18,702 nt of DNA, taken from positions 1-18,702 of the forward strand of contig CAZAIM010000043.1 of the NCBI GenBank assembly GCA_964485215.1, written 5' to 3'. This DNA comes from HGM04593 sp964485215 (GTDB taxonomy: Bacteria; Bacteroidota; Bacteroidia; Bacteroidales; Bacteroidaceae). The translations under genes and the position numbers were made by a program. Position 1 is the first letter of the stretch, and every line of letters starts with the position of its first letter. Positions 6,401 through 12,515 of the stretch are shown here, piece by piece. The notes under the pieces were generated by a model. The model was given only the letters and a program-made list of their open reading frames with translations, had not been told where the DNA came from and searched no databases.

Positions 6401-7731
6401 GCTCCGAAAATATAGTATCCGACGGTGGTGCAGTTATCGACCTTTTGATAAATCTGGTTGGCAGTTCAAAGAAACTGTCGTTGTATACCGATAATGGTAA
6501 CATAGATGGCAAAGACAATACGGCACTGCCGTTGACGGTTAATTCCTATGAGATGTTTACTGTGGTGCTGCGTGGTGCTCCGGGCTATGAGTGTAGCAGG
6601 CTGGTTGCACGTCATGGGCATAATCTTGACGGTGAACAGTATGTAAACGGCAACCGACAGTGGAGCGAGGAGGAACTGTTTGTCAATGTATACAACAAGG
6701 CCGTCGTGGCTGCTGAATATGTTAACGGCGATGTGGCTCTTTATGCAACCTTTGTGCCACAGGAGGGGAGCGAGTGGGAACTTGTGTTCAGTGACGAGTT
6801 CAATGCCGAGGATTACAGCCAACCTCTAAATGAGAAATGGATGCGCTGTCAACGCTACGGTGCTACATGGAACCGTTGGCTCAGTGACAGCAAGGAGGTT
6901 ATCTATCTGCAGGGTGGCGACCTGGTGGCTCGTGCTATCCCTAACCCCGACCAGGAGACAGACCCGGTTCCTATGATTACCGGCGGCATAAAGAGCAACG
7001 GCCGTTTTGGTTTTACATATGGCTACGTAGAGGCGCGAATTCTTAGCAATGCCTGGAGAGGCCATTTCCCTGCATTCTGGATGATGCCCGAGGACCAGAA
7101 CGCAGGCTGGCCCGACTGCGGTGAAATTGATATATGGGAGGCAATCGACACCGACGGACGTTCATATCACACGATACACAGCAACTGGAGCTACGACCTT
7201 GGCAATACGAATAACCCTAAGTCGAGCTACAATACAGGTGTAACATATGACCGCTATCACACATATGCTCTTCAGTGGGACGAGAAAACCCTTATATGGT
7301 ATGTCGACGGCAAGGAGGTAGGACGCTATGCAAAGTCTGTGAATGCAACGCATCTGAGCCAGGGGCAATGGCCGTTTGACAAACATTTCCACTTGATACT
7401 CAACCAGAGCGTGGGCAACGGCTCTTGGGCTGCTAATGCCGATGTCACGCACACCTATGAGACCCGTTTTGACTGGGTACGTGTTTACCAGACGAAAGGT
7501 ATGAAGAATACCGGCGGCACTGTAGGAATCCACGGTGTGGAAGATGACAAGCCACTCTCGGTAGAGGTTGTGGAAGGCGGAGTGGTTGTGAGGAGCGATA
7601 CCCCCGTCAGTGTTAAGGTATATGATGTGTCTGGCCGCGAGGTTGAGCGCAGGCAGATTGTCTCAGAAACCCGGATAGGGCTGGAAAGAGGCTTTTATAT
7701 AATAGGTGCCGAACGCGTGTTTGTGCGTTGA
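3469..7731 (+). CDS. Secreted multidomain glycosidase: GH27 alpha-galactosidase – CBM35-like – duplicated GEVED-like modules – GH16 – T9SS tail
   Basis: A 1420-residue exported polysaccharide-degrading enzyme. Residues 1-20 are a signal peptide (AFALPSLAAA). Residues 22-300 are a GH27 (beta/alpha)8 barrel: PPLMGWSSWNTYG, nucleophile Asp155 in FIKVDYCG and acid/base Asp217 in WRTTEDI; 300-395 is the beta C-domain. Residues 402-534 resemble CBM35/CBM6 (VYEAETAWL to DIDKMVLV). Two homologous blocks follow (about 541-816 and 826-1096), each with a GEVED-like part (YIDLNNDGKF-type loop; YRMRYKVDW / YRVRLKFDG) and a smaller beta part with a (V/A)xHGxxL...QW motif. Residues 1101-1344 are GH16 with the ExDxxE catalytic motif EIDIWE (Glu1219, Asp1221, Glu1224). 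Residues 1353-1420 match a Por/T9SS type A sorting tail (VYDVSGRE, GFYII). Two tandem promoters precede it and a terminator follows. GH27 and GH16 act on different linkages (alpha-galactosyl; beta-1,3/1,4-glucan or galactan), so the fusion suggests a decorated galactan or glucan, but the substrate is not decided by sequence. Confidence 0.93.
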   Translation: MVKKIFAILMAFALPSLAAADNPPLMGWSSWNTYGFQINDSVIKAQADAMVALGFKECGYNHINIDDGFFGGRDENGKLLIHPMRFPNGMRPVVDYIHDKGLKAGIYSDAGSNTCASYWGNPKDTIGLGVGLYGHDAEDMALYFNELNFDFIKVDYCGADANNNAEGLDLDVEQRYKEIAAAIKATGRTDVTWNICRWAFPGTWACEIADSWRTTEDIYLDWASIKSIIGQSLYLSAYASPGHYNDMDMLEVGRGLSDEEDKTHFGIWCMMSSPLLIGCDLNDIKGNALELMQNKELIAVDQDVLGLQAYVAKRENGTYVLVKDVEEKYGTKRVVAFYNPTDDAKDMSISFSQLDLAGEVKVRDLFAKADKGVHEGSFSVSVPAHGTRVYRLEADERLERTVYEAETAWLTSYQEIKNNEVYGTAIYAEKEICSGGVAVGWLGGRDVNDLQWRNVFSEEGGEYTLRVYFITGEDRTMKLSVNDGEPITYTGNSGGWSSVGYAEFDVVLQKGENVVRLFNESAYMGDIDKMVLVNKNAVQDYPVVFDKEQGYTHSSRRLNSVLLGAQTLQLPTPLKVYSEVEEGCFVAVPGEQLTASFGFTGDWMNGFVYLDRGMDGAFDVEFNEDGSYAGDVLAFSYAEPNVGSGVGYNSTGARVNNANVLNPPAFALPDDMAPGFYRMRYKVDWASIDPAGRAEDGNGIIKNGGAVCDVVLNVHAAECALSVGCDNGELLAADGTALPEKVTFGEPLVLSVMPKDGYVLDAVKVIHGYGLKGKKVVHGVRQWREDVLSGNLVIDGKITVPAEYIDGDVEITALFANVAGGIGGEGYALSFDKDAQAAEEREISVYINEQEQFHNDANINVDTKDLYYDITDEYSIPLCGTRSMTVAVEGANDKNVYLYIDLNNDGKFVALLNEDGTPALSSELVAFSCHNGIDSEGNAAVSGSNMLTLPTFVFGDAVPDGMYRVRLKFDGNSINPDGSENIVSDGGAVIDLLINLVGSSKKLSLYTDNGNIDGKDNTALPLTVNSYEMFTVVLRGAPGYECSRLVARHGHNLDGEQYVNGNRQWSEEELFVNVYNKAVVAAEYVNGDVALYATFVPQEGSEWELVFSDEFNAEDYSQPLNEKWMRCQRYGATWNRWLSDSKEVIYLQGGDLVARAIPNPDQETDPVPMITGGIKSNGRFGFTYGYVEARILSNAWRGHFPAFWMMPEDQNAGWPDCGEIDIWEAIDTDGRSYHTIHSNWSYDLGNTNNPKSSYNTGVTYDRYHTYALQWDEKTLIWYVDGKEVGRYAKSVNATHLSQGQWPFDKHFHLILNQSVGNGSWAANADVTHTYETRFDWVRVYQTKGMKNTGGTVGIHGVEDDKPLSVEVVEGGVVVRSDTPVSVKVYDVSGREVERRQIVSETRIGLERGFYIIGAERVFVR

Positions 7732-7755
7732 CAGCATTACTTTTCATTCATCCCG

Positions 7756-7800
7756 GCAAAAAGAACGATGGCGACTTTGGGTCGCCATCGTTCTTTTTGC
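7756..7800. terminator. Strong terminator of the GH27-GH16 gene
   Basis: A perfect 20-bp stem (7756-7775 with 7781-7800) with loop TTTGG. The A-rich left and T-rich right ends make it usable in both directions. Six T residues occur just after (7801-7806). It begins 25 bases after the stop codon. Confidence 0.92.
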
Positions 7801-7850
7801 TTTTTTAAGCAATTTTCTGCTTTTATAAATAATAATAAAAAAGAAATAGG

Positions 7851-7881
7851 TTGTATTTTTCGGTGGAATACACTAATTTTG
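7851..7881 (+). promoter_or_regulatory. Promoter of the bamD-rpoZ-DUF4293 operon
   Basis: TTG (7851-7853), 20 bases, then TAATTTTG (7874-7881), an exact match to the Bacteroidetes -33/-7 pattern. The leader to the bamD ATG is about 80 bases. Confidence 0.8.
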
Positions 7882-7965
7882 CAGACTGAATTGTTATAGC
7901 GGAGTATTACATCCTGTTATGACTTGTTCATGGCAGCATAATGTAAACATTCTTAAAATCGTGAG

Positions 7966-8778
7966 ATGAAGAAAACAGCATTTATACTTTTGTTGGCGGT
8001 TGTTCTGCTTGCATCTTGTAGCTCTTTCGATAAGGTTTACAAGTCGGCAGATGTCGATTATAAATATGAGGCGGCCAAGGAATACTACCTTAGCGGCAAC
8101 TATTCAAAGGCTTCTCAACTGCTTGAGACTATGGTGACAATGCTCAAAGGTGGCGACAAGGCCGAAGAGTCACTCATAATGCTCGCGATGTGCTATTACA
8201 ATTCTGAGGATTATGAGACGGCTTCGCAATATTTCAGGCTCTGCTATTCCAATTATCCCCGTGGCGAGTTTGCCGAGTTTGCCCGTTTTCATTCGGGAAA
8301 GTCTCTGTTTATGGATATAACAGAACCGGAACTCGACCAGTCGGGTACATTCGTTGCAATAAACGAACTGCAGTTGTTTCTGGAGTATTTTCCAACCAGC
8401 AGTTATCGTAAAGCGGCTCAGGATATGATTTTTGCTATGCACGACGTGATAGTTGAGAAGGAGTACAAAACTGCCAAGCTATACTACGATTTGGGCGATT
8501 ACATGGCATATATGGGCAATAACTATCAGGCCTGTATAATCACAGCACAGAATGCACTGAAGGACTATCCCTACACGAAGTTGAGAGAGGAACTCTCCAT
8601 GCTTGTCCTCAGAGCCAAGTACAAGATGGCGCACAATAGTGTCGAGGAGAAGAAAAACGAGAGATACCGCGAAACGATTGACGAGTATTATGCTTTCAAG
8701 ACTGAATTTCCGGGCAGCAAGCATTTGCCCGAGGCCGACAGTTTCTTCAAGGAGGCAAAGAAATTCGTCAAGGAATAG
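7966..8778 (+). CDS. bamD: Outer membrane protein assembly factor BamD (lipoprotein)
   Basis: Subunit of the beta-barrel assembly machine, anchored to the inner face of the outer membrane, where it works with BamA to insert barrel proteins. A lipoprotein signal ends at Cys18 (LLASC). The rest is tandem TPR helices: EAAKEYYLSGNYSKASQLLE (about residues 26-45), AEESLIMLAMCYYNSEDYETASQYFR, a long helix pair around FVAINELQLFLEYFPTSSYRKAA, then YKTAKLYYDLGDYMAYMGNNYQACI and a C-terminal TPR ending TEFPGSKHLPEADSFF. The pattern and 270-residue length fit Bacteroidetes BamD/YfiO. The gene follows its own promoter and is succeeded by rpoZ 103 bases later and a DUF4293 gene, an arrangement I associate with Bacteroidales. 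The ATG at 7966 is the only start that keeps the signal sequence. Confidence 0.95.
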   Translation: MKKTAFILLLAVVLLASCSSFDKVYKSADVDYKYEAAKEYYLSGNYSKASQLLETMVTMLKGGDKAEESLIMLAMCYYNSEDYETASQYFRLCYSNYPRGEFAEFARFHSGKSLFMDITEPELDQSGTFVAINELQLFLEYFPTSSYRKAAQDMIFAMHDVIVEKEYKTAKLYYDLGDYMAYMGNNYQACIITAQNALKDYPYTKLREELSMLVLRAKYKMAHNSVEEKKNERYRETIDEYYAFKTEFPGSKHLPEADSFFKEAKKFVKE

Positions 8779-8881
8779 CAAATTCCCGGAATCTGTTCCT
8801 GAAACACATTTAGCCTGGTCAAAGACAGCCCAAGCAATTGCAAACAAGTTAAACTGCTTATATTAAATCTAAAATAATAAG

Positions 8882-9220
8882 ATGGACTACAAGAAGACTA
8901 ATGCCCCAACAAACACTGTCACACGCGATATGGCAGATTTTGTAAATGAAACAGGCAATGTTTATGAATCGGTTGCCATTATCGGAAAGCGTTCTAACCA
9001 GATAGCTGCTGAGATGAAGGAGGAACTGTTGAAGAAACTCAATGAGTTCTCGTCATCGACAGACAATCTCGAGGAGCAGTTCGAGAACCACGAGCAGATA
9101 GAGATTTCACGCTACTATGAGAGACTCCCGAAGCCTACACTTATTGCTGCTCAGGAGTTCATAGACGGCAAGATATACTTCCGCGACCCGTCAAAGGAGG
9201 TAGAGGAGGATGAAATCTGA
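8882..9220 (+). CDS. rpoZ: DNA-directed RNA polymerase omega subunit (Rpb6-like)
   Basis: The omega subunit helps assemble and stabilise the core RNA polymerase. The 112-residue protein carries the omega/Rpb6 core: a helix with NVYESVAIIGKRSNQIAAEMKEEL (about residues 26-50; the ANRARQL-like motif of other phyla appears here as GKRSNQIA), an acidic linker (SSSTDNLEEQFEN), then YERLPKPTLIAAQEFIDGKIYF and an acidic end (EVEEDEI). This form is typical of Bacteroidetes and diverges from proteobacterial omega, so it is often annotated only as an Rpb6 family protein. It lies between bamD and the DUF4293 gene on the same strand, the latter 20 bases downstream, and is probably co-transcribed. No separate promoter was recognised in the 103-base gap. 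Confidence 0.9.
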   Translation: MDYKKTNAPTNTVTRDMADFVNETGNVYESVAIIGKRSNQIAAEMKEELLKKLNEFSSSTDNLEEQFENHEQIEISRYYERLPKPTLIAAQEFIDGKIYFRDPSKEVEEDEI

Positions 9221-9240
9221 TTTCATATACATTTGACAGT

Positions 9241-9708
9241 ATGAAATTCCGTTTCTACCAATTGTTCTATGTGGCTACAGCCGTGCTCGTTGTATTGACG
9301 CTGCTGAAGCCGTTGATGTATTTCGTTGAGCCCGACGGCTCGCAGATTACTGTCGGCAACTTCTGCATGACTGCAGAGGATGGCTCTTCTTCGAGTGCTA
9401 TAATGGCATTGGGAATTGTTCTGGTATTTGTCGGCCTGCTGAATGTTTTTGCGTTACTTGTATCGCTTTTCAGCAATTTTGAACTGTTGAAGAGGTGTAC
9501 TATCCTCTCGATGCTGCTATTGGCCGGTTATTATATCCTGTTCCTTATATATTCGCTCATATATTCGGGCGAGGCTGCTGCCGATATGGAACTGCCGATG
9601 CTCTTCCCCTTCATAGGGCTTACGCTTAATGTCTTTGCATTCCTGCTCATACGTCGTCACGAGGCAAAGATAGTAGCACAGGCTCTGGGCTTTAGGTTGA
9701 GAGACTGA
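9241..9708 (+). CDS. DUF4293 family membrane protein
   Basis: A 155-residue inner-membrane protein with four predicted helices, at about residues 7-28, 53-76, 85-110 and 119-137. A periplasm-type loop between helices 1 and 2 (YFVEPDGSQITVGNFCMTAED) and a basic C-terminus (IRRHEAKIVAQALGFRLRD) suggest both ends are cytosolic. Its size, topology and position immediately after rpoZ match the uncharacterised Bacteroidetes family DUF4293. No catalytic motif is visible and the function is unknown. It is the last gene of the bamD operon and is followed 28 bases later by a strong hairpin. Confidence 0.85.
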   Translation: MKFRFYQLFYVATAVLVVLTLLKPLMYFVEPDGSQITVGNFCMTAEDGSSSSAIMALGIVLVFVGLLNVFALLVSLFSNFELLKRCTILSMLLLAGYYILFLIYSLIYSGEAAADMELPMLFPFIGLTLNVFAFLLIRRHEAKIVAQALGFRLRD

Positions 9709-9736
9709 GACGCTGTTACCGTTTACGGTCAAATAT

Positions 9737-9776
9737 AACAGGTGCGATGACTGCTGCGGCAGTCATCGCACCTGTT
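9737..9776. terminator. Terminator of the bamD operon
   Basis: A perfect 18-bp stem (9737-9754 with 9759-9776) with loop TGCG, starting 28 bases after the DUF4293 stop. There is no strong T tract, but stem stability is high. Confidence 0.85.
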
Positions 9777-9815
9777 GTCTGCAAACATTTTCCGCCATAT
9801 TCTGTTTTACGGGTA

Positions 9816-9896
9816 AGAAGCTGTTTGAATATAAAGAATGGCGAAACATACAGCTTCTATAAAAACATTATTTAGAAATTCATATAGCTTCTAAAT
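9816..9896. repeat. Cluster of AGAAGCTGTTT-type repeats upstream of the DsbA-like gene
   Basis: Three related pieces: AGAAGCTGTTTGAAT (9816-9830), its inverse ACAGCTTCT (9850-9858), and TTTAGAAATTCATATAGCTTCTAAAT near 9871-9896, an imperfect palindrome of the form TTTAGAA...TTCTAAA. The last piece ends about 10 bases before the start codon at 9907 and closely resembles 15928-15952. Confidence 0.7.
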
Positions 9897-9906
9897 ATAA
9901 CCAGTT

Positions 9907-10884
9907 ATGAACAGAATGAATATTACAGTTTTTGCCGACCCTGTGTGCACCTGGTGCTGGGGTAGTGTGCCAGTATTGAGAGCGTTGTCCTATCGCTACG
10001 GCGACCAGTTGCAGATATCATACGTTATGGGCGTGATGATAGATAACATTGAGACTTTCAATGACCGCAAGTCGGGCATAGGAGGTGACATAGCTCTTTC
10101 AAACAGAAATATACATAAGGTGTGGCTCGATGCCTCGCTCATTCACGGAATGCCTGTGTGCGAGTCGGGGTTCCGTCTCTTTACAGCCGAACGCCGTTCT
10201 ACAGAACCGCAGAATCTTGCCTACATTGCAGCCTCCCTTTATGCTAAGGAAAAGAGCGGTTCTGTGCCTGAATCGTTGCCATTGCACTACCTGCGCCGAT
10301 TGCAGGAGGCTACGGCTGTGGACGCGCTACCCACGAATGATGAAGCCAGACTTGTTGAGCTTGCTGCAGTCGTGGGTATGGACACGGACCGCTTCAGGCA
10401 TCTGTTCGAGAGTCACGATGCTGTAGCGCAACTGAAGCGTGACAGGGCGCATTGCCGCGACTACGCAGTGAATAAATTCCCTACTTACATACTTGAGTAT
10501 CGCGGCGAGGAGATGATGCTGCGCGGCTTTACTACTTTCGACATTTTGAAGCATAGCATATTGCAGTTGTCCTACAATAGGATATCTCCAGTGAACGATG
10601 GGCGCGAACTCTTCACAGCCGTCAATGTGAAGGCATTCATGGCCAGCTATGGCTTTGCCTATCCGGTTGAGATTGCAACAACATTCGGCATTGCAAGAAA
10701 GGAGGGACACAATGCCATAAATGCAGAGTCCTATGCAGGGTTGTCCGATATTATGTCGGAACTGATAGAGCAGGGTGAGGTAGCTATGGCACCCAGAGGT
10801 AACGGGTTTATATATTATAACCTCAAAGACAGAGCCGGACGCTCGCAGCAGCTGAATCTGCATCATTTTGCCACAATGCACTAA
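9907..10884 (+). CDS. DsbA/FrnE-like thioredoxin-fold protein with a winged-helix-like C-terminal extension
   Basis: A cytosolic protein (no signal peptide) with a thioredoxin fold. The N-terminal strand MNITVFADPVCTWCWG carries a CxxC active site, Cys14 and Cys17, in the sequence DPVCTWCWG typical of FrnE/SpxH-type DsbA relatives rather than periplasmic DsbA. A helical insertion (about 60-175) is followed by the cis-Pro region KFPTYILEYRGEEMMLRG. FrnE-type proteins normally end near residue 215-240; this one has about 95 more residues (about 228-325). These read like a winged helix: VNVKAFMASYGFAYPVEIATTFGI, then YAGLSDIMSELIEQGEVAMA, then a wing-like GNGFIYYNL. The likely role is thiol-disulfide exchange or redox-dependent protein handling; a regulatory role for the extension is inference. 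Start at 9907 or 9916. It stands alone, flanked by short repeats. Confidence 0.85.
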   Translation: MNRMNITVFADPVCTWCWGSVPVLRALSYRYGDQLQISYVMGVMIDNIETFNDRKSGIGGDIALSNRNIHKVWLDASLIHGMPVCESGFRLFTAERRSTEPQNLAYIAASLYAKEKSGSVPESLPLHYLRRLQEATAVDALPTNDEARLVELAAVVGMDTDRFRHLFESHDAVAQLKRDRAHCRDYAVNKFPTYILEYRGEEMMLRGFTTFDILKHSILQLSYNRISPVNDGRELFTAVNVKAFMASYGFAYPVEIATTFGIARKEGHNAINAESYAGLSDIMSELIEQGEVAMAPRGNGFIYYNLKDRAGRSQQLNLHHFATMH

Positions 10885-11088
10885 GAAACTGTTTGAGAAG
10901 CTGTTTAAATTTCTAAAAAAAAGTATTTCTTATATTGGAAGTCGCTATTTCGTTGTTTTTTATATTCAAAAATGTCTGTTTTCTTCTTTTTTTCGGTTAC
11001 GTAGCCCGCTACGCGCCCTGCAAAAAATAATAAAACACCATATTCTTGCTCTATAAAAAACTAAACGATATAAATTTAAACAGTTTCT
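10884..11088. mobile_element. Possible MITE-like or intergenic repeat element with inverted ends
   Basis: The left end has two tandem 12-mers, AGAAACTGTTTG (10884-10895) and AGAAGCTGTTTA (10896-10907). AGAAGCTGTTTAAATTT (10896-10912) is repeated inverted at 11072-11088 with one mismatch. The about 160 bases between are non-coding and AT-rich, with a small central palindrome CGTAGC-CC-GCTACG (11000-11013). The left end overlaps the last base of the DsbA-like stop codon. Related short pieces occur elsewhere in the window (1963, 9816-9896, 15928). No transposase and no clear target-site duplication are seen, so the mobile label is tentative; it accounts for most of the 372-base gap before the cyclophilin gene. 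Confidence 0.45.
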
Positions 11089-11139
11089 GAATTTCTTTAC
11101 ATAAGATAGGCTACGGTCTGTATTTCTAAAAACTCGTGG

Positions 11140-11159
11140 GGGTGACTTTCGGGTCGCCC
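11140..11159 (+). terminator. Weak hairpin upstream of the cyclophilin promoter
   Basis: GGGTGAC (11140-11146) pairs with GTCGCCC (11153-11159), with one G-T pair, around TTTCGG. There is no T run, so terminator function is doubtful; it may end transcription from the DsbA-like gene. Confidence 0.35.
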
Positions 11160-11204
11160 GCCCATGCGTAAAGGGGGCTTTTCTCTGTTTCCCGTGGCAC
11201 AGCG

Positions 11205-11234
11205 TTGCTTTTTTGACGAAAAGCAGTATTTTTG
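11205..11234 (+). promoter_or_regulatory. Promoter of the cyclophilin-bcp operon
   Basis: TTG (11205-11207), 19 bases, then TATTTTTG (11227-11234), an exact TAnnTTTG match. Transcription would begin about 15 bases before ATG 11257, which decides the start codon against the upstream ATG at 11164. Confidence 0.72.
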
Positions 11235-11256
11235 TCAAAAATATCAAGTGCATCAT

Positions 11257-11931
11257 ATGAAAAATATTCTGTTTGTTTTTCTGTCTGCGCTGTTCGTGCT
11301 CTCCTGTTCTTCTGTGAAACCTACCAAGGTCAGGATATGCACTACAGCCGGCGACATTGACATTCTGCTCTATGACGATACTCCTCTTCACAGGGACAAT
11401 TTCAAGACCCTGGTAAAGGAACAGGTTTATGATTCCCTTCTTTTTCACCGTGTGATAAGGGACTTTATGGTGCAGGGTGGCGACCCTCTCTCAAAGGGTG
11501 CCCGTCCAGGGGTGCTGCTTGGCGAAGGTGACTTGGGCTACAGCGTTGCTGCCGAGATTATGCCCGAAGTACATTTTCATAAGCGCGGCGCGCTTGCTGC
11601 GGCTCGTGAAGGAGACGATGTGAACCCCACTAAGGCATCATCGGCAAGCCAGTTCTACATAGTATGGGGCACTGTTTTTACTCCTGAGCAGTTGCAGAAG
11701 TTCAAGGAACAGTATAAACGTCGCTACGGGGTGGAACTTCAGTTTACCCCTGAACAGGAAAAGGCATACACTACGTTAGGAGGTACTCCGCACCTCGACG
11801 GAGGGTACACGGTCTTTGGCGAGGTTATTGGCGGGCTCGAAGTGGTGGACAGCATACAGAATGTGCGGTGTGACAGAAACGACCGTCCGCTTGAGGATGT
11901 TATGATAATAAATGTTGAATTTATAAAATAG
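11257..11931 (+). CDS. Peptidyl-prolyl cis-trans isomerase, cyclophilin type (lipoprotein)
   Basis: Catalyses proline cis-trans isomerisation during folding of envelope proteins. From ATG 11257 it has 224 residues and a lipoprotein signal ending at Cys17 (FVLSC). The longer in-frame start at 11164 would bury this signal and lies upstream of the predicted promoter, so it is rejected. The cyclophilin domain starts at VRICTTAGDIDILLYDDTP. The catalytic strand FHRVIRDFMVQGGD provides Arg65, Phe70 and Gln73, and the SASQFYIV and GYTVFGEV strands complete the binding site. Between them (about 139-181) is an inserted helical segment (EQLQKFKEQYKRRYG) longer than in minimal cyclophilins. It is probably tethered to the outer membrane and faces the periplasm. 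The peroxiredoxin gene begins 7 bases after its stop, so the two form an operon. Confidence 0.93.
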   Translation: MKNILFVFLSALFVLSCSSVKPTKVRICTTAGDIDILLYDDTPLHRDNFKTLVKEQVYDSLLFHRVIRDFMVQGGDPLSKGARPGVLLGEGDLGYSVAAEIMPEVHFHKRGALAAAREGDDVNPTKASSASQFYIVWGTVFTPEQLQKFKEQYKRRYGVELQFTPEQEKAYTTLGGTPHLDGGYTVFGEVIGGLEVVDSIQNVRCDRNDRPLEDVMIINVEFIK

Positions 11932-11938
11932 CAGTGAT

Positions 11939-12388
11939 ATGTTGAAGAGTGGTGATGTTGCGCCCGATTTTCTCGGGCTCGATGAGAATGGCAATGAAAT
12001 ACGGGTGAGTGATTATAAAGGCAAAAGGCTTGTCGTCTATTTCTATCCTAAGGATAGCACGCCTGGCTGCACGGCCGAGGCATGCTCCCTGCGTGACGGG
12101 ATGGAAGAACTGACGGCTGCCGGCTATGCAGTTGTTGGCGTGAGTGCCGACAGTGCTGTCTCCCATGGCCGTTTCAAGGAGAAACAGCAGCTTAATTTCC
12201 CGTTGATAGCCGATGTCGAGAAGCATACGATACAGGCTTTTGGTGCCTGGGGCGAGAAGAAAATGGCCGGCAGAGTGTATATGGGAATAATACGCACCAC
12301 ATTTGTCATAGGTGCCAATGGAATAGTCGAAAGGGTTATCTCAAAGGTCGATACAAAGAATGCTGCAAGCCAAATATTGAATGGTTAA
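11939..12388 (+). CDS. bcp: Thioredoxin-dependent thiol peroxidase, Bcp/PrxQ family
   Basis: Reduces hydrogen peroxide and organic hydroperoxides in the cytosol using thioredoxin. At 149 residues it is of normal Bcp length. The AhpC/TSA fold starts with GDVAPDF, and the active site is FYPKDSTPGCTAEACSLRD: peroxidatic Cys44 and resolving Cys49, the close five-residue spacing that marks the atypical 2-Cys Bcp subgroup. The C-terminal strand RTTFVIGANGIVERVI is also typical. It lies 7 bases downstream of the cyclophilin gene and is probably translated from the same mRNA. In many Bacteroidales bcp is near recA, which is not seen here. No terminator is obvious in the 127 bases before the sulP gene. 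Confidence 0.94.
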   Translation: MLKSGDVAPDFLGLDENGNEIRVSDYKGKRLVVYFYPKDSTPGCTAEACSLRDGMEELTAAGYAVVGVSADSAVSHGRFKEKQQLNFPLIADVEKHTIQAFGAWGEKKMAGRVYMGIIRTTFVIGANGIVERVISKVDTKNAASQILNG

Positions 12389-12475
12389 GAACATCTTCTA
12401 TAAATATACTTCTTATGTAGACCGGATGTATCGACGAATTATCTGTCAAAATAAATTAAAAAAGATATTTTTTTG

Positions 12476-12483
12476 TAATTTTG
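12476..12483 (+). promoter_or_regulatory. -7 box of the SulP transporter gene
   Basis: TAATTTTG, followed by GCA, matches TAnnTTTG exactly, 33 bases before the ATG at 12516. No clear TTG lies 19-21 bases upstream (the sequence there is AAATTAAA), so the -33 element is weak or replaced by an A-rich upstream element. Confidence 0.5.
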
Positions 12484-12515
12484 CAGCCGGTTTTCATAAA
12501 AAGATATAAAAGAAG

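Noticed and set aside
10868..11056. Small gene in the gap after the DsbA-like gene
   Set aside because: The frame starts inside the previous gene and is encoded by the repeat element; it has no independent coding signal.
11164..11256. Longer N-terminus for the cyclophilin
   Set aside because: It would bury the lipoprotein signal, and its start lies upstream of a well-formed promoter (11205-11234).
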